64,000 nt of DNA from CALUVN01 sp944323595. GTDB lineage: Bacteria; Cyanobacteriota; Vampirovibrionia; Gastranaerophilales; Gastranaerophilaceae. The stretch covers positions 806,001 to 870,000 of the forward strand of contig OZ006972.1 of the NCBI GenBank assembly GCA_963931255.1. Direction: 5' to 3'. The translations under genes and the position numbers were made by a program. Shown here piece by piece: positions 8,534-16,452 of this stretch. The number at the start of each line of letters is the position of its first letter. Within the stretch, counting starts at the first letter, position 1. Under the pieces are notes generated by a model. That model saw only the letters and a program-made list of their open reading frames with translations. It did no database searches and was not told where the DNA came from.

Positions 8534-9166
8534 ATGGAAAACTTTGCAGTTCATATCGGTGTTGATGAATCCGGCAAGGGCGATTTTTTTGGTCCGCTTG
8601 TAATTGCAGGTGTTCTTGTTAACGAAAAATCCGCCAAACTCTTTACAGAACTAGGGATTAAAGACAGTAAAAAAATTTCCGATAAAAAAATTCTTGAACT
8701 TGAAAAACATATTAAAGCAAATGCCGTTCATTCCGTTGTGGCAATTTCAAACAGCAGATATAATGAACTTTACGCAAATATTAAAAATCTGAACAGACTC
8801 CTCGCCTGGGGACATGCCAGAGTCATTGAAAACATTGCAGAAAAGCACGAATGCGAATACGCTCTCTCTGACCAATTTGGAGATGAAAGTCTTATTAAAT
8901 CCGCACTTATGAAAAACGGCAGAAACATAAGATTAGAACAAATGGTACGCGCAGAGAGCGATGTAGCTGTCGCTGCAGCCTCCGTCCTTGCACGTGCAGC
9001 CTTTGTCCAGAAAATGAAAATAATGGCTGACACCTACGGAATTATATTCCCAAAAGGCTGCGCACCCCAGGTTAAAATCGCGGCGAAAGAATTTATTGAA
9101 AAATATGGCAAAAGCCGTCTGAATGAAGTCTGTAAAACTCATTTTAAAACCTTTAATGAAGTATAA
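8534..9166 (+). CDS. Ribonuclease HII/HIII family protein
   Basis: It cleaves RNA in RNA-DNA hybrids. GVDESGKGDFFGPLVIAG at residues 9-26 supplies the first acidic pair and has the GDFFGPL wording of RNase HIII; DSKKISDKK follows, then SDQFGDE and AESDVAVAAASVLAR with the last acidic residues. At 210 residues it lacks the roughly 80-residue N-terminal TBP-like domain of typical RNase HIII, so it is either a short HIII or an HII with HIII-like features. AGGAGG at 8516-8521 is 12 bases from the ATG. It forms a two-gene unit with the PBP. Confidence 0.8.
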   Translation: MENFAVHIGVDESGKGDFFGPLVIAGVLVNEKSAKLFTELGIKDSKKISDKKILELEKHIKANAVHSVVAISNSRYNELYANIKNLNRLLAWGHARVIENIAEKHECEYALSDQFGDESLIKSALMKNGRNIRLEQMVRAESDVAVAAASVLARAAFVQKMKIMADTYGIIFPKGCAPQVKIAAKEFIEKYGKSRLNEVCKTHFKTFNEV

Positions 9167-9188
9167 TAGACAGGTGGTTTAACCTGAA

Positions 9189-9656
9189 CTACATCTGATA
9201 ATCCACATCCGAAAGCGATATCAGAATGTTACGTATTTTTAGAAGAGTTTTTGTAAACGTCACCTGTTCGGATTCTGTTATAAATTTCGCTAAAATACTT
9301 ACCATCCGGTCTTTACCAAGCATTATGTCCTGATAAACCCGATTCCCGTTTTTAGTAAGTTCGTAATGAAATGTCTGCCTGTCAGGAGTAGTATTTTTTA
9401 CTTCTTTTATGTAATTTTTCTTTTGCATGTGAGCCACAATTTTCTCAACAGATGCCCTGTCTTTCATTAAAGTTTTGGCAAGTTTGTTTGTATCAATGTT
9501 AGGATAACAAACTATCGTATCAAGAACAATGTACTCCTCTAATGTAATATTATTTTTGACCTCCTGATTAAAGTAAGCCTCCGTTATACTGCGGAAACTC
9601 TTTGCAACAATATCCATCTGAAATGTCAAACTGTTAATAATGTGTGTGTTTTCCAT
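9189..9656 (-). CDS. MarR-family transcriptional regulator
   Basis: 155 residues with the winged-helix order of MarR proteins: EEYIVLDTIVCYPNIDTNKLAKTLMKDRASVEKIVAHMQKKNYI (helix-turn-helix at about residues 55-88), then the wing NTTPDRQTFHYELTKNGNRVYQDIM. Helices before and after would form the dimer interface. It acts as a dimeric repressor or activator; its ligand and targets are unknown. GAGG precedes the ATG. A second MarR gene lies directly upstream in the same direction, separated by about 90 bases, so the two are not obviously one operon. Confidence 0.85.
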   Translation of the reverse strand: MENTHIINSLTFQMDIVAKSFRSITEAYFNQEVKNNITLEEYIVLDTIVCYPNIDTNKLAKTLMKDRASVEKIVAHMQKKNYIKEVKNTTPDRQTFHYELTKNGNRVYQDIMLGKDRMVSILAKFITESEQVTFTKTLLKIRNILISLSDVDYQM

Positions 9657-9748
9657 AGGTAGCCTCGCGTTTATAAATTGTAAAAACTATAGTCGTATAT
9701 TTTTCTACCCATAGAATTTAATACTATTTTTTTAAAAGTCAACAAAAT

Positions 9749-10237
9749 TTAAAAATTAAGTTTATATTTGTTAAGAATTGTCGCTTTAAATTTATCCAGA
9801 AGCCTTATAAACTCACCAATTTCATCGTATGAAAATTCATTAAGAATATTCGTACCAAGCTGACGAAAAGCCTCATTTGTTTCATCATAAAGTTTTTGAC
9901 CTTTTTTAGTAATAAATGTATTCTTAATCATCATATTTTGCGAAGTATTTATAGTACGCTTAATATAGCCTTTCTGCTCCATCTCATTTAATATTTTACC
10001 TATATGCGCTTTTCCCTTATATAACAATTTGGCAATATCGCTTTGCGAAAGATTAGGCTGCGCGCATATATGACTCAAAATCATAAATTCATCAATTTCA
10101 AGTATACAAACCTTTTCAACGTAATTTTTATAAAAATTCCTTGCCATTAATTCCGAAATTCTGGCGGTTTCACCTAATTTATACGGTAAACTTTCTATAT
10201 ACGGAACATTCTTTGTCTTATCATATGTCATCATCAT
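9749..10237 (-). CDS. MarR-family transcriptional regulator (second)
   Basis: 162 residues. DEFMILSHICAQPNLSQSDIAKLLYKGKAHIGKILNEMEQKGYIKR is the winged helix-turn-helix and TFITKKGQKLYDETNEAF the wing and following helix. Sequence identity with the neighbouring MarR is low, so they are not a recent duplication. The start is ambiguous among three consecutive ATG codons at 10237-10229; GGGGTGA lies just upstream of the first. Confidence 0.85.
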   Translation of the reverse strand: MMMTYDKTKNVPYIESLPYKLGETARISELMARNFYKNYVEKVCILEIDEFMILSHICAQPNLSQSDIAKLLYKGKAHIGKILNEMEQKGYIKRTINTSQNMMIKNTFITKKGQKLYDETNEAFRQLGTNILNEFSYDEIGEFIRLLDKFKATILNKYKLNF

Positions 10238-10426
10238 TCACCCCAATTCCGTTATCATACCATCCTGCATGGAACATTACAATAGTAGTAGAAATTTCTA
10301 CAGGTAAATTTTTCTTCATATTTATAGAAAATTATTAAAGTTTTAAAAGAAAAAATCCGATACAAAGTATGTATTTAGTTTTTAAGAGAGAGAATGAAAA
10401 CTAACAACCAAAGAAAGGACGGATGT

Positions 10427-10936
10427 ATGACAGAACCAATTTCAGCCGTAAATGCCGGCAGTTCATCAGTCAGTGAAATTGTAGTGAAAAAGTCAACGTT
10501 AAGTGACAGCACCAAAGCACAATTAGAAGCGTTAGGGATAGCTGCTACAGACGGAATGACCGAATCAGAAGCACAGGCAAAAATTGCCGCCGCCAAACAG
10601 GAACAAAATGCACAAAATCAAGGCGGTGAACAGCAAGGAAATTCAACTGAAAGCGAATTACTTGCCGAAGCCAAAACTCTGGCGGCATCAGTTGGTGTAA
10701 CAGTCTCAAGTGATGAAGATTTAACTTCAATTTTAGATGACATAGGCGCTGAACTGGAAGTAATGTTAGAAGAAGCAGGAAACAACCCGTCTGTTTTATC
10801 AACATTATCTTCATACCTTTCAGATTTGACAAGCCTTGATGAACGTTATGATACACTTCAAACAACCTTGTCAGAAATGTATGCGGCAATGGATATGCAA
10901 GCGACAAACAATAAAATTGCCTTAGGTTTGTCATAA
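10427..10936 (+). CDS. Small acidic protein of unknown function
   Basis: About 169 residues, rich in Glu, Ala, Ser and Gln, with no signal peptide or membrane segment. Two parts are visible: ALGIAATDGMTESEAQAKIAAAKQEQ, which has the look of a short helical linker, and a C-terminal helical region ending in LDERYDTLQTTLSEMYAAMD. A run NAQNQGGEQQGN separates them. I chose 10427 because AAAGGAC precedes it by 8 bases; an in-frame ATG at 10394 with GAGAGA is also possible. No family recognised. Confidence 0.6.
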   Translation: MTEPISAVNAGSSSVSEIVVKKSTLSDSTKAQLEALGIAATDGMTESEAQAKIAAAKQEQNAQNQGGEQQGNSTESELLAEAKTLAASVGVTVSSDEDLTSILDDIGAELEVMLEEAGNNPSVLSTLSSYLSDLTSLDERYDTLQTTLSEMYAAMDMQATNNKIALGLS

Positions 10937-10960
10937 ATATCCTTACAGCATCCAACCTTA

Positions 10961-10997
10961 AAAAAGCATCTTTAATTTTATATTAAAGGTGCTTTTT
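10961..10997. terminator. Bidirectional terminator
   Basis: AAAAAGCATCTTTAA (10961-10975) pairs with TTAAAGGTGCTTTTT (10983-10997) with one G-U pair. A runs on the left and T runs on the right serve both convergent genes (ends at 10936 and 10998). Confidence 0.8.
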
Positions 10998-12113
10998 CTA
11001 ATCAATATGTGACGGTAATCCGCCGATTGAGGCATTGTTATCAATTTCTATAACATGACGGATTATTGTATGAGCCATAAGAAGCATATAAGGATTAATC
11101 TCATTTGTATTAGACATATTAATCTTAGCCTGAGCATTCTTATCTTCAGGCTGCTGCGGTTCCGAATGTTTTGTTTCAAATGAGATAACGGACTGCATTG
11201 AATAATGCTGCTGCTCTTTTTCTATCCTGAGCATAAGTTCATCTTTGGGGAATTTGTCAGAACATTCAATTGCCGTGTGTACGGAATTTGATGTTTCCAA
11301 AATCAAAGTAGCGACAACGACACCGTAATTTTTTGTTGTAATTGTAATAACAAGGATACTGTCACTAGGGTCATCAGATTCAGAGGCTTCTATTTCCAAA
11401 TCAAAACCAACGCCCTCCTGCAGCGGAAGCCACGGAAGATATAAAAGCATAAGGGTTTTAAGAGTTTGTGTCGGATTATTTTGACCTGCGGCAGCAATAC
11501 TTGCGTTGATAAGTTTTGCAGTATCTTTCATCTGCGAAAGGTCTGTAACTCCTGACTGTGAAGCCGCCGCCATTGCTGCAATAAGCTTTGTAATGGCATC
11601 TTTACCGTTTGTCTGCAAAAGCATTGCTATTTCATTAAGATTAATCATTGCAGTAGTGGAAATCGGGAGATTTTTAAGCATAGCCTGCATATTCTGCGAC
11701 ATTTGCTGCTGGAGAGTTGCCTGCATCTGCGTGGTACTAAGCCCCTGCAGCTGGGCAAGAATTTGTGCCTGCATCTGGGACAAAATATTGCGCTGCGCAT
11801 TAACATGATTTAGAAATCTCTGGTTAAACTGTGCCTGCGTCATATTTTTCTGCAGAATATACAAAAGCTCATTCATATTTCTCGGAAGTTTCAGTAAATC
11901 TTTAACATAAAGTGACTGATCCATACTTTTCAGAGTATTCATCTGCATAGAATTCAAGCTTGTAGAATACATCGGCTCCATATTGCTCTGAAAATTCGCA
12001 TTACCGGCTTGCCCCGGCGCACCTGATGATGGCGCGTTTTTATTAACCGCGCCGCCGGATTGCAGTTTATGGATGTATTTGGGTAACATACGCCCGAGAT
12101 TATAATTTTCCAT
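10998..12113 (-). CDS. Unknown Met/Gln-rich protein, FliK-like end possible
   Basis: 371 residues. Residues 1-60 are Gly/Asn/Met-rich and probably disordered; residues 95-150 are Gln/Met-rich helices (MTQAQFNQRF, QMQAQILAQL, TQMQATLQQQMSQNMQAML). Residues about 225-320 form a beta-rich region starting LLYLPWLPLQEGVGFDLEIE, with ILVITITTKNYGVVVATLILE. The order of a Gln-rich helical part and a C-terminal two-strand domain recalls flagellar hook-length proteins (FliK), but no flagellar neighbours exist here and the match is weak. No signal peptide. Confidence 0.5.
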   Translation of the reverse strand: MENYNLGRMLPKYIHKLQSGGAVNKNAPSSGAPGQAGNANFQSNMEPMYSTSLNSMQMNTLKSMDQSLYVKDLLKLPRNMNELLYILQKNMTQAQFNQRFLNHVNAQRNILSQMQAQILAQLQGLSTTQMQATLQQQMSQNMQAMLKNLPISTTAMINLNEIAMLLQTNGKDAITKLIAAMAAASQSGVTDLSQMKDTAKLINASIAAAGQNNPTQTLKTLMLLYLPWLPLQEGVGFDLEIEASESDDPSDSILVITITTKNYGVVVATLILETSNSVHTAIECSDKFPKDELMLRIEKEQQHYSMQSVISFETKHSEPQQPEDKNAQAKINMSNTNEINPYMLLMAHTIIRHVIEIDNNASIGGLPSHID

Positions 12114-12254
12114 CTAAAGCCTTAGGTTGTTTTATTATACTTATAATTATTTTAACGGATTTTTCAACCTATGTCTACAAAAATTCAGGTGAAAAAGAAG
12201 TAAAATATTAATTTTTGTAACATTTTTACACAGCATAAATACGACATATTCTAA

Positions 12255-12372
12255 AGTTTGCGGGCAACAAGCTGGGCATCAACCTCCGACATAGTTGAAG
12301 TAACCGACGAACTAGCCATCACAAAAGCAGAAGTAAAATACAATCAGGACAAGTCGGTTGGGCATACTTGAA
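12255..12372 (+). pseudogene. Gene remnant left of the insertion element
   Basis: A 38-codon open frame ends in TGA at 12370-12372, directly against the insertion-element end. Its second half, EVTDELAITKAEVKYNQ, reads like real protein, but no start, ribosome site or upstream part is present (a stop lies at 12252). No continuation was found on the right side of the element. The parent gene is not identifiable. The remaining bases 12114-12254 hold nothing I can identify. Confidence 0.3.
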
Positions 12373-12438
12373 ATGACCCCCTAAAAATGTAATCGGTCAG
12401 TAGGCAAGTTTTCGAATATAATAAAAAAAGGAGGAAGA

Positions 12439-12540
12439 ATGAGAAAACAAAAAAGCCTTACTGAAAAACAAATAGAAGAATTAAAAGCCCAAAATGCATA
12501 TCTTAAAGCGGAGAATGAATTCCTAAAAAAGTTAAGTTGA
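12439..12540 (+). CDS. IS3-family OrfA, leucine-zipper tail only
   Basis: 33 codons, about a third of a normal OrfA. The product has KQIEELKAQNAYLKAEN, the leucine-zipper that ends IS3-family OrfA proteins. The N-terminal helix-turn-helix that binds the inverted repeats is missing, and only 65 bases separate this start from the element's left end, so it was lost by deletion or never present. GGAGGAAGA precedes the ATG. The stop overlaps the orfB start (TTGA). Confidence 0.7.
   Translation: MRKQKSLTEKQIEELKAQNAYLKAENEFLKKLS
12525..12531 (+). promoter_or_regulatory. -1 ribosomal frameshift heptamer A AAA AAG
   Basis: The heptamer sits in the correct phase in orfA (codons CTA AAA AAG). A -1 slip enters the orfB frame without a stop, which would make the OrfAB transposase. 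This heptamer is the standard slippery site of the family. Confidence 0.7.
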
Positions 12541-13415
12541 ATAGTCGTCAATTGAGGACTATTCATAAATACAAAATAATAGAATCAATACTCCCTAAAT
12601 TTACTCTAAAAGTATTATGCAAAATTGCCGAAGTTTCTGTAAGTGGTTACTATTACTGGAAAAACAGAGAATTACAGGATAAAGATATAGAAATAATTGG
12701 AATAATCTCGAAAATATTTTTTCAGCATAACGGGAAAATAGGTATTCGCAGAATAAAAATGGAATTAGAGCGAAATTACAATCTGATTGTAAATAAAAAG
12801 AAAATACAAAGAATAAAAAAAGAGAATAATTTAAAAACACAAATCAGAAAGAAAAGAAAGAATTATTCAGGTTATTTACGTTCACAAAAGTGGTGCGTAG
12901 CAGAAAATATACTAAACAGACAATTCAGGCAAAATAAAGCCGATAGAGCATATTCAACAGATGTAACATATTTGACGACAAAAACAGAAAGGTATTATTT
13001 ATCTGTAGTAAAAGATTTAGGAAGTAAAGAAATAGTAGCATATAATGTTTCAACAAAACACAATTTAGAACTAGTAATGAATACAATAAACCAGTTAACT
13101 AAACACGAAAAAGAAGGTATAATGCATTCGGATAGAGGCGGATTGTACACGAGTTTTCAATATATACAAAAATTAAAAGAACTAAATTTAATCCGTTCAA
13201 TGTCAAGAAGTGGAAATTGTTTAGATAATGCACCAATAGAGAGTTTCTTCGGACATTTGAAAGACGAGATGGATTACAAAGATTGTAAATCATTAGAAGA
13301 AACACGTGACAAAATAGATGAATACATTTATTATTACAATAATAGAAGATACCAATGGGGGTTAAACAAAATGACACCTTGTGAATACAGAAAATACCTT
13401 GAAATGTCCTACTGA
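12537..13415 (+). CDS. IS3-family transposase OrfB (DDE integrase core)
   Basis: 292 residues with an HTH_21-like N-terminal part (KFTLKVLCKIAEVSVSGYYYWK) and an rve core. The catalytic triad is visible: D in YSTDVTYL, D in MHSDRGGLYTS, and E in NAPIESFFGHLKDE. The family end YNNRRYQWGLNKMTPCEYR is intact. It catalyses cut-and-copy transposition through a circular intermediate when fused to OrfA. The codon use is more AT-rich than in neighbouring genes. It looks full length and unbroken. Confidence 0.92.
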   Translation: MNSRQLRTIHKYKIIESILPKFTLKVLCKIAEVSVSGYYYWKNRELQDKDIEIIGIISKIFFQHNGKIGIRRIKMELERNYNLIVNKKKIQRIKKENNLKTQIRKKRKNYSGYLRSQKWCVAENILNRQFRQNKADRAYSTDVTYLTTKTERYYLSVVKDLGSKEIVAYNVSTKHNLELVMNTINQLTKHEKEGIMHSDRGGLYTSFQYIQKLKELNLIRSMSRSGNCLDNAPIESFFGHLKDEMDYKDCKSLEETRDKIDEYIYYYNNRRYQWGLNKMTPCEYRKYLEMSY

Positions 13416-13481
13416 CCGATTACGTTTTAGTGGGGACATTTCATACTAATCCGACAAAAAATCTTCTTTGATGTTCATTTC

Positions 13482-13511
13482 TTTCTCTTTTATTGCGAGT
13501 AAAAGAGAAAA
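13482..13511. repeat. Hairpin in decayed intergenic DNA
   Basis: TTCTCTTTTA and TAAAAGAGAA form a perfect 10-bp stem around TTGCGAG, with an A run to the right. It lies between the insertion element and the first of two diverged repeats and could act as a terminator for transcription from the left or right. No gene is recognised around it. Confidence 0.4.
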
Positions 13512-13587
13512 AAACAGAACATGAGAAAGAGAAAAACGCGTCTAAATGAAACGAGTAGTCAGAAACTACGTTTCCGAACCTTCCTTT

Positions 13588-13860
13588 GGCAAACATGATG
13601 TTTGCATCAGTACTACTCCTCAACATTGGAGCAATCGCCTGTATTAGGTGTTCAAGGAGTTTTAAATATCTTTGAAATGCCGGCTTTTGGAAAAACCGTT
13701 CTTCCCCTCTCCTTGTTAAGGAGAGGGGGTAGGGGTGAGGTGCAAACATAAGTTTGCATCAACAGGACTCTTCAACATTAGAAATGTCGCCTGTAAAAGA
13801 TATTCAATAGTTTTTAAACATCTTTTACCAGTCGGCTTTTGCAAGAAACCGTACTCCGTT
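13588..13860. repeat. Two diverged direct repeats of about 115 bp with a GC-rich hairpin between
   Basis: Copy A starts GCAAACATGATGTTTGCATCA at about 13590 and copy B GCAAACATAAGTTTGCATCA at about 13742. Both continue through CTCxxCAACATT, TCGCCTGTA, TTTTAAA and CGGCTTTTG to AAACCGT. Between them, 13705-13740 reads CCTCTCC TTGTTAA GGAGAGG followed by GGGTAGGGGTGAGG. The whole stretch 13439-13940 holds no convincing gene; the open frames there do not look like protein. Confidence 0.6.
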
Positions 13861-13928
13861 GTGTTTTATAAAAAAATGTCGCACACAATAGAGTACCGGC
13901 GGGTTAAAAGGCAACCTTTTAACCCGCC
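13851..13928. repeat. Two adjacent perfect-stem hairpins upstream of pfp
   Basis: First hairpin: GTACTC-TTGTGT pairs with ACACAA-GAGTAC (13851-13896) with a small internal loop. Second: a perfect 14-bp stem GGCGGGTTAAAAGG/CCTTTTAACCCGCC around CAA (13898-13928). Both lie upstream of the pfp promoter, so they are not in its transcript. Confidence 0.55.
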
Positions 13929-13942
13929 CTGCATGTCTTTCT

Positions 13943-13971
13943 TTTTTGTAGTACAATATTATTGTTATAAT
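13943..13971 (+). promoter_or_regulatory. Promoter of the phosphofructokinase gene
   Basis: TTTTTG (13943-13948), a 17-base spacer and a perfect TATAAT (13966-13971). Start would be near 13978, leaving a leader of about 22 bases that contains AAGGAAGAG. Confidence 0.55.
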
Positions 13972-14000
13972 TAGTACATTTAAACAAAAAGGAAGAGATT

Positions 14001-15683
14001 ATGAAAAAACTTTCACCATTACAAATCGAAAGATTAAAGTATCAGCCAAAACTTCCGTCCTGTCTTGCAAAAGGCATCAATTCACTCGAATTGATTGAAG
14101 GCGCTCCGACTCAATCAGTCAGAGATCAGGCTCAAATCCATGAATTATTCAAAAATACATACGGAAAACCGGTTGTAACTTTTAAAAATAGCGCTAAAAC
14201 AAACGCATCATCCGTAAAAAATGTCGGTGTAATTCTTTCCGGCGGTCAGGCTCCCGGCGGCCACAATGTTATCGCAGGTTTGTATGACGCACTTAAACAA
14301 GCTAATTCCGCTAACAGATTATACGGATTTTTAGGCGGACCTTCTGGTATTATTGACGGTAAATATATTGAATTCACCGATGAATTTATGGATGAATACA
14401 GAAATACTGGTGGTTTTGACATTATCGGTTCCGGTAGAACAAAACTTGAAACAGAAGAACAATTCAAAAAATCACTTGATGTTTGTAAAAAATTAAACAT
14501 CACAGCAGTTGTAATAATCGGCGGTGATGATTCCAATACAAACGCCGCACTTCTGGCAGAATGGTTTGTTAAAAATAATGCAGGTATTCAGGTTATCGGC
14601 TGCCCGAAAACTATTGACGGTGACTTGAAAAACGAACAAATCGAAATCTCTTTCGGTTTTGATACAGCTACAAAAACTTATGCTGAATTAATCGGAAATA
14701 TCCAACGTGATGCAAATTCTGCTAAAAAATACTGGCACTTCATTAAAATTATGGGAAGAAGTGCTTCTCACGTAGCTCTGGAAGCTGCTTTACAAACACA
14801 ACCTAACATCACTTTGATTTCAGAAGAAGTTGAACAAAAGAAAATGTCTCTTGAATCTATAGTTAACTACATGACAGACATTATTGTAAAACGTTCAAAT
14901 ATGGGAAAGAATTTCGGTATTGCAGTTATTCCTGAAGGTTTAATCGAATTTATACCTGAAATGAAATCTATGATTGCAAACCTTAACGATATTATGGCAA
15001 GTCTGGAAACAGATCCTAATTTTGTTAATGCTACTACAATCAGAGAAAAATTCGATATCGTTGAAAATAGACTTGAACCTGCAAATGCAAAAGTTTACAA
15101 CTCACTCCCTGCATTAATTAAAGGTCAGTTGCTTGCAGACCGTGACCCGCACGGTAACGTTCAGGTTTCTAAAATTGAAACAGAAAAATTGTTAATCGAA
15201 ATGATTGAAACAAAACTTGATGAAATTAAATCTCAAGGCGAATATATCGGTAAATTTTCACCGCAGTCACACTTCTTCGGTTATGAAGGCAGATGTGCAT
15301 TCCCGTCAAACTTTGACGCTGATTACTGCTACTCTTTAGGCTTTAATGCATTTGCATTAATCAATTTCGGTTTGACAGGATATCTTTCATCAGTAAGAAA
15401 TCTCACATCTCCTGCTTCAGAATGGCTTGCAGGCGGTGTTCCTCTTACTATGATGATGAATATGGAAAAACGCCACGGAGAAATGAAACCTGTTATACAA
15501 AAAGCTCTTGTTGAGTTAAATGGTCCTGTATTCAAACAGTTGGAACAAAACAGAGAAGACTGGGCTATGAATGACAGATATCTGTTCCCTGGTGCAATCC
15601 AATACTTTGGACCATCTTCAGTTTGCGATATTACAACTTGCACATTGCAATTGGAAAGAGCAAAATCTTTAGCTTCTGTATAA
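14001..15683 (+). CDS. pfp: Pyrophosphate-dependent 6-phosphofructokinase, long form
   Basis: It phosphorylates fructose 6-phosphate with PPi, reversibly, in glycolysis. Visible motifs: GVILSGGQAPGGHNVI (phosphate loop), IIGGDDSNTNA with GGDD at 174-177 (the Asp that in PPi enzymes replaces the Gly of ATP enzymes), PKTIDGDLKN with the catalytic Asp at 206, and MGRSASHVALEAAL. At 560 residues it belongs to the long PFP clade of plants, spirochaetes and some anaerobes, not the 320-residue ATP class. Use of PPi saves ATP in a fermentative cell. A strong terminator follows. Confidence 0.92.
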   Translation: MKKLSPLQIERLKYQPKLPSCLAKGINSLELIEGAPTQSVRDQAQIHELFKNTYGKPVVTFKNSAKTNASSVKNVGVILSGGQAPGGHNVIAGLYDALKQANSANRLYGFLGGPSGIIDGKYIEFTDEFMDEYRNTGGFDIIGSGRTKLETEEQFKKSLDVCKKLNITAVVIIGGDDSNTNAALLAEWFVKNNAGIQVIGCPKTIDGDLKNEQIEISFGFDTATKTYAELIGNIQRDANSAKKYWHFIKIMGRSASHVALEAALQTQPNITLISEEVEQKKMSLESIVNYMTDIIVKRSNMGKNFGIAVIPEGLIEFIPEMKSMIANLNDIMASLETDPNFVNATTIREKFDIVENRLEPANAKVYNSLPALIKGQLLADRDPHGNVQVSKIETEKLLIEMIETKLDEIKSQGEYIGKFSPQSHFFGYEGRCAFPSNFDADYCYSLGFNAFALINFGLTGYLSSVRNLTSPASEWLAGGVPLTMMMNMEKRHGEMKPVIQKALVELNGPVFKQLEQNREDWAMNDRYLFPGAIQYFGPSSVCDITTCTLQLERAKSLASV

Positions 15684-15701
15684 GAAAGATAAAGAAAATT
15701 T

Positions 15702-15737
15702 ACAAAAACCGCTTTCGCATTGCGAGGCGGTTTTTGT
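15702..15737. terminator. Bidirectional terminator after pfp
   Basis: ACAAAAACCGC (15702-15712) pairs perfectly with GCGGTTTTTGT (15727-15737). It serves pfp and the convergent small gene at 15750. Confidence 0.88.
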
Positions 15738-15749
15738 ATAAATAAAAAC

Positions 15750-15941
15750 TTAGAATAAGTTCATAATATTACGCATGTGCTTATCCATAAGTTCCATAAC
15801 AACACTGTATTCACCCATAACATTCTTGTTATCATGGAACTCACGAAACTGTATTGAATCATGAAGTATACTATGCATTGAATGAATAATTATCATTTCT
15901 TCGTTTATAACTTCCAACATATTTTCTTCCGGTGTATCCAT
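15750..15941 (-). CDS. Small protein of unknown function (63 aa)
   Basis: I chose the ATG at 15941 because CAGGAGG lies about 9 bases upstream; the longer frame starts before that site. The product is acidic and helical with many Met and His (EEMIIIHSMHSILHDS, MELMDKHMRNIM). The pattern of His and Met every three to four residues could bind metal or form a helical bundle, but no family is recognised. It has its own terminator and probably its own promoter. Confidence 0.6.
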   Translation of the reverse strand: MDTPEENMLEVINEEMIIIHSMHSILHDSIQFREFHDNKNVMGEYSVVMELMDKHMRNIMNLF

Positions 15942-16034
15942 AGTTTTAATACCTCCTGTTTTATTATAATACAAAAAACAGGAAATATTATTAATAAATT
16001 AAGTTATGTTATGTAAACTTTTTATAACCGGGAA

Positions 16035-16394
16035 TTAGCTGTCAAACGGCTTTTTCTCCTGTTGTTGGAAGACATCACGCCTTAGTTTATAGTCATTACA
16101 CATTTTAATAAATGTCTTTTCCTCAGGCGTTCTTTTTCTAAAAAGGTCTAAAAACCAAACTTTAGCAACTTTAAGATTAATTTTGGAAAACAAAGGCACC
16201 TTAACATTCATTTTAGGAATTTTGGTGACCTCATCAAAATTATCTACGGCAAGTTTTGCATACTCAACAGAGGCTTTTTTAAAGCCTTTGTAGTCCCCTG
16301 TCAAAACAGAAAAAACTTTATCCTGATATAAGGAAGTTAATTTCTGTCTTACTGACGGCACAGCCGGCACTGATGGTATTGACGGTATCTTCAT
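16035..16394 (-). CDS. Unknown basic protein (119 aa)
   Basis: The start at 16394 follows AGAGGATG with good spacing. The N terminus MKIPSIPSVPAVPSVRQKL is a short proline-repeat segment; the rest is basic and helical (GDYKGFKKASVEYAKLAVDNF, KVWFLDLFRKRTPEEKTFIKM). No signal peptide, no recognised domain. It stands alone between two genes in the same direction. Confidence 0.55.
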   Translation of the reverse strand: MKIPSIPSVPAVPSVRQKLTSLYQDKVFSVLTGDYKGFKKASVEYAKLAVDNFDEVTKIPKMNVKVPLFSKINLKVAKVWFLDLFRKRTPEEKTFIKMCNDYKLRRDVFQQQEKKPFDS

Positions 16395-16452
16395 AATATT
16401 ACATCCTCTAATCCTGGATGTTAATAATACCACCCGTCATAAATAAAGTCAA

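Larger units (their letters stand above)
12374..13438 (+). mobile_element. IS3-family insertion sequence, compact (about 1065 bp)
   Basis: Imperfect terminal inverted repeats of about 31 bases begin TGACCCCC (left, 12374) and TGTCCCCA (right, read from 13438 inward). The inner 16 bases GTAATCGGTCAGTAGG are identical in both. Ends are TG...CA as in the family. Inside are a very short orfA and a full orfB joined by a frameshift site. Clear target-site duplications are not visible in the 3-4 bases on each side. Confidence 0.88.

Noticed and set aside
12381..12566. Minus-strand frame across the left end of the insertion element
   Set aside because: It is antisense to orfA and contains no conserved residues.
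13441..13749. Minus-strand frame of 102 codons
   Set aside because: It runs through decayed repeats and a hairpin; no ribosome site and no domain.
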